Positions 58,100 to 64,000 of a stretch of 64,000 nucleotides of DNA are shown one piece after another. Under the pieces are notes generated by a model, which was not told where the DNA came from, made no database searches, and saw only the letters and a list, made by a program, of their open reading frames with translations. Location: positions 127,895,914 to 127,959,913 of the forward strand of contig NC_092809.1 of assembly GCF_040954645.1 (NCBI RefSeq), read 5' to 3'. The stretch is from Diabrotica undecimpunctata. Lineage: Eukaryota > Arthropoda > Insecta > Coleoptera > Chrysomelidae. Positions within the stretch are counted from its first letter, which is position 1. Each line of letters begins with the position of its first letter. A program made the translations under genes and the position numbers.

Positions 58100-58385
58100 G
58101 TTTAACGTGTTTTTGTATTAATTCCGCCAGCTCAACCAAAAAAGATCCTTTGCTATCCTTTGCCTCGAATAGACGAGACATTGAATATTCTTGACGGTTC
58201 TCGTGGGTTCTCTATACTTGATTTAAAAATTGAATATTGGTGAGTAGATGAATCCAGCTGATCTGGAGAAAACCGCATTTTAGTTTATGTCATGCTCGCG
58301 CCACATTTGAAAGATTAGGCAGTTTTAAAAGTTTTAAAATAAAGAACATACCTGGTTTATTAGGGTGATGTAGTTGTGGTTGGAA
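58100..58385 (+). pseudogene. Gypsy reverse transcriptase fragment (copy 2)
   Basis: Reads PPAQPKKIL, YPLPRIDETLNILDGSRGF, SILDLKIEYW and, after further changes, RTYLVY*GDVVVVGR, where the catalytic YLDD box is broken by a stop (Y*GD). These are the fingers-palm blocks of Ty3/Gypsy RT. It is cut by the LINE just after the FDE of the block following the active site. Confidence 0.82.
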
Positions 58386-59494
58386 GATGTCACATGTTTC
58401 GACGAGAAATTAAGTATATATGCTTCTTTTTCTTCTTCTTTTTATATAGACATGAATCTGTCTGTTTTTCAATGTGCCTCCAGTTAGTTGTCGTTTCATC
58501 GTTTTCGTGGTCTTTCTACCGATCGTCTTCTTATTGGGGAACCATCTCTTGCCGTCTTTACTACTCTATTTGTTGTCATTCGGCTTATATGATCGTTCCA
58601 TTCTACTCTTCGATTTCTTATTGCATCTACGTCGTATATCTGTACTTCTAGCTCTGTCCCATAATGGCTTACCATCATTTTTTCTGCCAAGTGTTTTCAT
58701 CTCTGCTGTTTCTAACATCCTTTTTGTTCTCTGTGTTAAGTCTTGATTCTGCGGCGTATGTCATTATTGGTCTGATGACTGTTTTGTAAATTCTGCCTTT
58801 TGTTTCTTTCCCGATATTTTTATTTCTCCATATTTTTTCATTGCGGCAGCCTGCGGCTCTGTTTACTATATTTACTTGTTCTTCATTCAGTTTCGAGATT
58901 TCTGTAGCTAGATAATGTGATGCCTAGATATTTAAACTCCATCACTTGTTCTATTATCTGACCTTTCAACTCCAATTTACATCTAATTAAATTTGCTTTA
59001 TAACCAAACATTTTGTCTTTTTTGGCAAAATTAACATGTTAAATTTTCTGGTGGTTTTATTAAATTGGTGCAGCATACGTTGTAAATCATCTTCATTTTG
59101 AGAGAGTAGTATTGCGTCGTCTGCATAGCAGATTATTTTAAGTGGTTTTTCTCCCATTTGGTATCCTTTTTTAGATCTTACTTTTTTTAATATTTCATCC
59201 ATAATCAGGTTGAACAATAGAGGACTCAGGGAATCTTCCTGTCTTATCCCATTTCCAGCTTCAATAGGTTCGGTTAGTTCTTCTTCTACTTTTGCTTTTT
59301 TTGTGTTGTATTGGTAGATATTTTCGATTGTTTTGATTATTCCTAGAAATATCTCTCTTGCGTACAGTAAGTGGACAACGTCTTTTAATTTGACCCGGTC
59401 AACTGCCTTCGTAAGGTCCACGAGACATATATATGCCGGTTTGTTGTATTCTATTAAGTGTATATTGTGTAAGTAAATAAGGGACATATTGTGT
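58386..59494 (-). mobile_element. 5'-truncated RTE-like LINE nested in Gypsy RT
   Basis: The (GAA)n-type tail appears as CTTCTTTTTCTTCTTC on the plus strand near 58422. The minus strand encodes RT palm to C-terminus: NKPAYICLVDLTKAVDRVKL (catalytic Asp kept), GNGIRQEDSLSPLLFNLIMD, KIICYADDAILLSQNEDDL (59115) and LELKGQIIEQVMEFKYLGI, ending RNRRVEWNDHISRM and RRRSVERPRKR. The first 166 codons (58987-59487) are open; the rest is frameshifted. Gypsy RT resumes at about 59495 (NDPEKISAIKD). Confidence 0.85.
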
Positions 59495-60010
59495 CGAGTA
59501 ATGATCTAGAAAATGATCCCGAAAAAATTTCAGCAATTAAGGATTGACCAATACCAAAAAAAAACGTAAAATTTTAAGTTTCTTTAGTCTATGTATATAT
59601 TGCCAACGATTTGTTAAATAGCTTACTAATATCATCAAGCACTTAACCAAGGTGACAGAAAAAGGCAAAGAGTATGCACGGAGTAAAAAGTCTAAAAAAA
59701 ACAAAAAAAAACAAATAGAAGCTGTTCTCTACCAAATCCAGGATGACAGTAGAAAGTCATCACTTATTTTAGCAAAGTCTAATCGGAACCAGCAAAAACC
59801 TATTGCGTTAACAGAAGAAAATGGCTCGGCGAAGTGCAAGCTTGCGATCCTTTTCATAAATACGTGTATGGCAGAAGGTTTCTTCTTTTTCGAGATGGCC
59901 TTGCAGTGCAAATTGTAATCTCTGTTTTATATTAGAGGAACGACTTTGCCTTGTCAGAGAAACTGCCGTCATTAATAATTAATGGCAATCTCACAGCGGC
60001 AAGACGCCTA
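59495..60010 (+). pseudogene. Gypsy RT thumb and RNase H (copy 2)
   Basis: Reads ENDPEKISAIKD, then LSFFSLCIYCQRFVK, LTKVTEKGKEYARSK, IEAVLYQIQDD and YGRRFLLFRDGLAVQ, and ends near LTAARRLSR, the usual NADALSR position. This follows Ty3/Gypsy order (thumb, connection, RNase H), with the RNase H internally deleted. Confidence 0.7.
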
Positions 60011-60029
60011 AGCAGATAATCTATGTATA

Positions 60030-60723
60030 AAAAGACTATTGGATTGGATGCGTCGAGGTGAGAAGCCTTTAGAAAAGATAATCTTTTTATGGAACCTTTA
60101 AAAACGATGATGGTACATAATCTAATAAGCTTCAGTTGATTTTACCTAAAAGTTAAGTGTCACAAATATTGCGTTAATTGCATGACGATGCATCAGATGC
60201 ATGACACTTAGGTATTACGAAGAATCTGCAAAAGATTCGAGAACGGTTCTATTGGGTAAACTGTAAAGATGATGTAAGAAGATGTTACCGAAAATGTGAA
60301 CTGTAAGAAACCAGTAATGGTCCAGTTATTAAAAAGAGGGTACCCAAGAAACAGTATAATGTAGGTTGTCCTCTGCAAAGAGTAGCAATCGACATTGTAG
60401 GTCAATTTCCAGAAATGGATGATGATAATAAATATATCCTGGTATTTATGGGTTATTTTACAAAATGAACTAAGACCTATCTGATACCAAATCAAGAATT
60501 AGTGACATAATTAAAAATTTAAATGATTCTCGATGCAAGAATAATAGCTTTGAAAAAACGTAATCTTGTCTGGCTTTATTATCCAAAAAGACGTCAAGGC
60601 ATGTCTCCTATACAAAGAAAATGGGAAGATACGTATGAGATTCAACAAAAGATAAATGTTGTTCATGTTAATCACCTTGCACCGTATGCTGATTTAAATG
60701 AAACAAAAGAAGCACAAACTCTT
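60030..60723 (+). pseudogene. Gypsy integrase (copy 2)
   Basis: The HHCC region (LHDDASDA, then HLGITKNLQKIRERFYW) precedes the core with first Asp kept (RVAIDIVGQFPEMDDDNKYI) and second changed to Gly (FMGYFTK). The segment carrying the third acidic residue is deleted after IPNQE. The C-terminal domain (KRNLVWLYYPKRRQGMSPIQ, then INVVHVNHLAPYADLNET) runs straight in frame into the accessory region. Confidence 0.83.
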
Positions 60724-61311
60724 TAGCATCAGATCAAAGATTACCGACGACCCAGTTTTAATGAATTTGTGTCACATTACGCAGAAATAAAGAGCGCGAA
60801 ATTCGGCTTGACCACAGAAGTTCAGCAGGATCTTTTTAGTGTTCCGTAAAAAGTCTTTATAGCCCACTGTTTTGCCCAAGACCTCGATATGACTAAAGGA
60901 ATCTCGTTCGTTTGTAATAAAAAGTTGGGTAGCTTAGACGAGTTGAAAAATCAGCAGCATAAACTTAGAAAAGTACAGCGTATATGGTGACCAGGATACG
61001 AAAACATAGAGCATGATCTAACTAATTTAAAGAAAATCGTTTGTAATTATGACATCAAGAATTTGGCTTTAGCAAAAATAGGCCATGCACTAAAAACTCT
61101 GGATTGAAAGATAGTGGAAAACATGATTGTAGTGATCTATAGAGAAACTGGCGAACGAATTGCTATGTGTTGCATTAACCAAAAGATATCGGGTCCCTCA
61201 AAGACAGTAAAATGTTATTTTTTCTGGAGGGGTTCAGCCAGAACTGAAGAGTCCTGTAGATTTTCCCATCCTGGGCCTTCATATATAGTTGTTGATCTAG
61301 ACGTTTAGATC
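60724..61311 (+). pseudogene. Macrodomain (OARD1/TARG1-like) and CCCH finger fused to Gypsy Pol, copy 2
   Basis: In the same frame as integrase, after one TAG at 60724, come FNEFVSHYAEIKSAKFGLTT and a macrodomain: DLFSVP, then a stop, VFIAHCFAQDLDMTKGISFV, CNKKLGSLDELKNQQHKLRK, PGYENIEHDLTNLKKIVC, LALAKIGHALKTLD, then a stop where Trp is expected, and IVENMIVVIYRETGERIAM. Order and spacing follow OARD1/TARG1-type ADP-ribose-binding macrodomains (AHC..D..M..GI, G...EL..Q, YE.L...L..+K, IG..L..L.W..V..MI), apart from a short deletion before PGYEN. The Asp expected in the IG..LD loop is Lys here. A CCCH-type finger follows, CYFFWRGSARTEESCRFSH, its second Cys replaced by Ala. It ends 15 bases before the purine tract. 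In viruses and cells such macrodomains bind or remove ADP-ribose; the role here is inferred. Confidence 0.75.
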
Positions 61312-61325
61312 TAAGAGGGGAGTAG

Positions 61326-61540
61326 TGTGACAAAAAATAATGTCATTGACTTTCCCATATAATGGGTCACAATTCAGCAATAGGTAACATTATATAGTTG
61401 TGAAAGTGACAATTTTATTTTAAAAACAATCATTACAATATTTTGATTCACCAGAGCACGGGAAGTTTGAAGATAATAAAGTGCTTTAAATAAATAGGTT
61501 ATATAAATTAAAACTGCTCGTTTTATTTAAAATCATTACA
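61326..61540 (+). repeat. 3' LTR of Gypsy copy 2
   Basis: Starts TGTGACAA right after the purine tract AAGAGGGGAGTAG and ends ATTACA. It shares TCGTTTTATTTAAAATC with the LTR of copy 1 near its 3' end. No 5' LTR is in the window to confirm the limits. Confidence 0.6.
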
Positions 61541-62727
61541 ATATTATAGAATAATTATCTGGTCAAACTGATGTCTTTTTTGTTTTGACGAACAATCTTA
61601 TATACTAAAACGCTAAGCCCTTTTCTTGTCCACCACTTTACTCAAAAACCATATTAGATAATTAAAATATTTTTTCGGAATATTATTAGTATTACGTATG
61701 AGATTGTCAAAATATACTTTTGGTACAAAAATTCACTTCCGGTTTTGAGATGACCGGAATTTAAAAATTACTTTAAGTTTTAGACCCCACAATGTATATA
61801 TGGATGGAAAGGTCTCGTCGAGACGAATCTAAATATGTATTTCCGGTTGCGATCCGACACCGGAAGTGACCCGAAACGCGCATAAAACGTCAAGATAGAG
61901 CAAATCTGACACCGGATTCGTGATCAGCATGCAAAATTAACTGCTAAATGATATCCATGTCGACATTTGATGAACTAAAAATTGCATTCCGGTTTTGAGG
62001 TCGACCTCCGGTTTCGTTTTTATTAGTCAAATCAATAGAGAATTCAACGTAGAGTTCAAAAATGTAAGTTCACGAAATTATCATTTATAGTTTTTGAGTT
62101 ATTGATAAAAATATTTTTACTTAATTTTTCTCGCAAAATAAAAATTTCATTTAAAAAACTCGATGTCGAGTTGGTCCGCTAGTGTAACCATATTTCATTA
62201 TATAGCTCGTATATTTTGTATTATACCTTACTCGAATTAATGTATATACCTAGCTTATTTTTGGACTAGCTATATGAAATGTTGTGGAGTTACTTCTTGA
62301 CAGTTTTACATTTATGCCTTCGAATTGAACTGCTTCATATTCTTAGTAACGTACTAACCAAAAAAGTTTCGATACATTGTATAAAATACCCTCATTTCGG
62401 TCGAAAATTCCAAATACACAAGCAAAATAAAACCTTCTGCTTTGGTATTCATATCTTCGGCGCTCGTATAAATTTTCAAAACACCTTTCAACGGCTTTCC
62501 GTCCTTTTACGTATTCGACAAGCACGTGAAGCTTTATAGGAAACCTGGAAACTTGTATGAAAGGCGATAGACTAATATTTGGAAGGTTCTAAAATTCATT
62601 AAATATATCTACATTGGTGTGCGCATTTAGATGGGTTATGAGGATAATCCCGTCAGTGGCGAGTTAAGTGAAAATTGTGACCCGAAATTTAAGCACACGT
62701 CGATTTTAAACAGGATAAACAGCTTAG

Positions 62728-62734
<7 letters not shown>
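61541..62734. other. Non-coding interval with repeated CCGGTTTTGAG motifs
   Basis: TTCCGGTTTTGAGATGACCGG (61727) and TTCCGGTTTTGAGGTCGACC (61987) recur with related CCGGAAGTGAC/TTTCCGGTTGCG stretches between them. No ORF with similarity is seen. Confidence 0.5.

Positions 62735-62820
<86 letters not shown>
62735..62820. repeat. (TA)n microsatellite
   Basis: About 86 bp of TA repeats. Confidence 0.97.
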
Positions 62821-62821
<1 letters not shown>

Positions 62822-62823
<2 letters not shown>

Positions 62824-63341
62824 TCAAAATTCAATCAGTTTTGTTTATTATAAATCATTGTAGTTTACTTTTTTTTATGATACAATAATATTGATAAATA
62901 AAAATTGTTTGTATATCAAGAAAATTAAACATCGAAAACATTCTGTAAAGCAGAAGTAGAGAGATTTACAGTTATTGATTTAAAAAAAATTTGGAGACAA
63001 AAAGAAATAAGATTCTTTTTTTTTATAATTGTTATATGAAATAAAGACAGATGAATAAATAAAATTTGCAATATTGAATATCGATTTCCGTTTTGATAAA
63101 ATAACCGATTTTTATAATTTCTAATTGAAATCCATATGTGTATTATTTTGATTCTCTTTTGTCTATCCCTATAAGGAAACTACTGAGAAATATTTGAAGC
63201 CACAAAAGTAAGTATTGATAGGATCTGCCCTGAGATTTATAGTTTATTTATGTTTTGATTTGTTTAGCTAATGAAATAATTAATTGATTAATTAATTAAA
63301 GTAGATTACCTCTATAAACATCAATAGGAACAAAGTAAATC

Positions 63342-63343
<2 letters not shown>
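62822..63343. other. No gene recognised
   Basis: AT-rich spacer between two (TA)n arrays. Confidence 0.45.

Positions 63344-63344
<1 letters not shown>

Positions 63345-63422
<78 letters not shown>
63345..63422. repeat. (TA)n microsatellite
   Basis: About 78 bp of TA repeats. Confidence 0.97.
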
Positions 63423-63424
<2 letters not shown>

Positions 63425-63425
<1 letters not shown>

Positions 63426-63545
63426 AATACTTTTTTCTTTTTGGGTCTGGTAGTCAATAAAAAATAGAGCTTTGCTAAGGCGTACTATTTATTCTGAATC
63501 CAAGCTTTCGGTGGTTTTTTGCCACCTTTTTCAAGGTCTACAAAG
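63425..63545 (-). repeat. PLE-type terminal motif next to (TA)n
   Basis: The minus strand reads GACCTTGAAAAAGGTGGC, an A-rich loop, CCACCGAAAGCTTGG, then about 80 bases and (TA)n at 63345-63422. Hairpin GGTGG/CCACC followed by GAAAGCT gives the same layout as 55974-56095. Beyond it to 64000 the sequence is AT-rich and non-coding, possibly more of the same element. Confidence 0.5.
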
Positions 63546-64000
63546 AAAATTACTATGTTGTAACAAATTTGAATGGTGCAAAAAAAGGCTATAAAAAACT
63601 ATAAAAAACTTACCCGAAAGTAAGATTCGTGGCATAAACAACAACGTTAAATAACATGATAATACTGAAATTGCAACTAAACTTACAAATGTTAGTGTTA
63701 AAAATACACTTTAAAAATTAATAAATACGTTAAAAATTAAAAACAAAATCAAGGACGACATGTTAAAACAGTCGTCGTTGCAAACTTGATTTCAGTCACA
63801 TTTCACGAGCAGAAAGAGAAAGTGTGTGGACAATTATTGTTTAAATAGTTTGAAGAAAATACAAAAAACAACTTTGAAACTAACGTCTCACAAAATACTG
63901 TTTATGAATTTCGAGTACTACCAACTGTATTACCAACTTGAAATTAAGCGGGAAATTAAAAATGTTATTTATAACATAAGCAATCGAAAGAAAATAGTAT

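Larger units (their letters stand above)
57990..61540 (+). mobile_element. Gypsy retrotransposon copy 2 with nested LINE and 3' LTR
   Basis: Order: protease-RT linker (NTRDAELMRQQPRKIPFAKR), RT, nested minus-strand LINE (58386-59494), RT thumb and RNase H, integrase, macrodomain, CCCH finger, purine tract (TCTAAGAGGGGAGTAG) and a 3' LTR of 215 bp starting TGTGAC at 61326 and ending ATTACA at 61540. Gag, protease and the 5' LTR are missing. Confidence 0.85.

Noticed and set aside
58376..58746. Two plus-strand Cys/Ser/Phe-rich ORFs
   Set aside because: Antisense shadows of the RTE-like LINE C-terminus on the minus strand.

Overview
This is a eukaryotic, AT-rich (TA)n-laden window made almost entirely of transposable elements (TEs) in various states of decay. 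The mix (Penelope-like elements with a GIY-YIG domain, R4/Dong-, I-, Jockey- and RTE-type LINEs, Ty3/Gypsy fragments, Tc1/mariner, pogo, hAT and Helitron remnants, tRNA-derived SINEs) points to an insect genome, plausibly a beetle or another TE-rich insect. I see no convincing host gene. Naming of families rests on protein motifs read by eye.

Layout. 1-7.8 kb: a minus-strand tandem of Penelope-like elements (PLEs, period 4991 bp). One copy has an intact 918-residue RT/GIY-YIG ORF. The other is 5'-truncated and capped by an inverted terminal fragment, and both units carry a hammerhead-ribozyme-like motif. 8.0-11.65 kb: a degraded R4/Dong-like LINE sitting in a TAA repeat. 12.64-15.01 kb: a Tc1/mariner-type transposon with a TA duplication. 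15.2-21.0 kb: a Gypsy integrase tail split by a 5.5-kb I-like LINE with a 12-bp target duplication. 21.3-26.3 kb: microsatellites, a Helitron helicase scrap, LINE scraps, a SINE and a second Tc1 element. 26.8-30.3 kb: two solo LTRs, a PLE C-terminus and a Jockey fragment. 30.9-34.1 kb: an RTE-like LINE riddled with three short inverted-repeat elements. 34.6-36.0 kb: a transposase-like remnant of uncertain family. 37.1-38.5 kb: a foldback element. 39.4-43.99 kb: tandem repeats, LINE pieces, and a pogo element carrying a nested LINE. 45.0-49.8 kb: two abutting mariner elements sharing one TA, the second carrying hAT sequence. 49.9-51.8 kb: Gypsy copy 1. 53.3-55.4 kb: a third mariner. 56-57.5 kb: PLE fragments and a hammerhead motif. 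58-61.5 kb: Gypsy copy 2 with a nested LINE. 61.5-64 kb: AT-rich sequence, (TA)n arrays and a PLE-type terminal motif.

The most interesting observation is in the two related Gypsy copies. Downstream of integrase, in the same reading frame, each carries sequence matching an ADP-ribose-binding macrodomain of the OARD1/TARG1 type followed by a CCCH zinc finger, just before the polypurine tract and 3' LTR. The stop codons between integrase and macrodomain fall at different codons in the two copies, and each copy lost a different zinc-finger cysteine. This suggests the ancestral element encoded one continuous Pol-macrodomain-CCCH polyprotein. Other notable points are the hammerhead motifs with self-complementary helix III, the nested-insertion chronology readable from target duplications, and long-TIR mariners whose ends all begin CAGGGTG.
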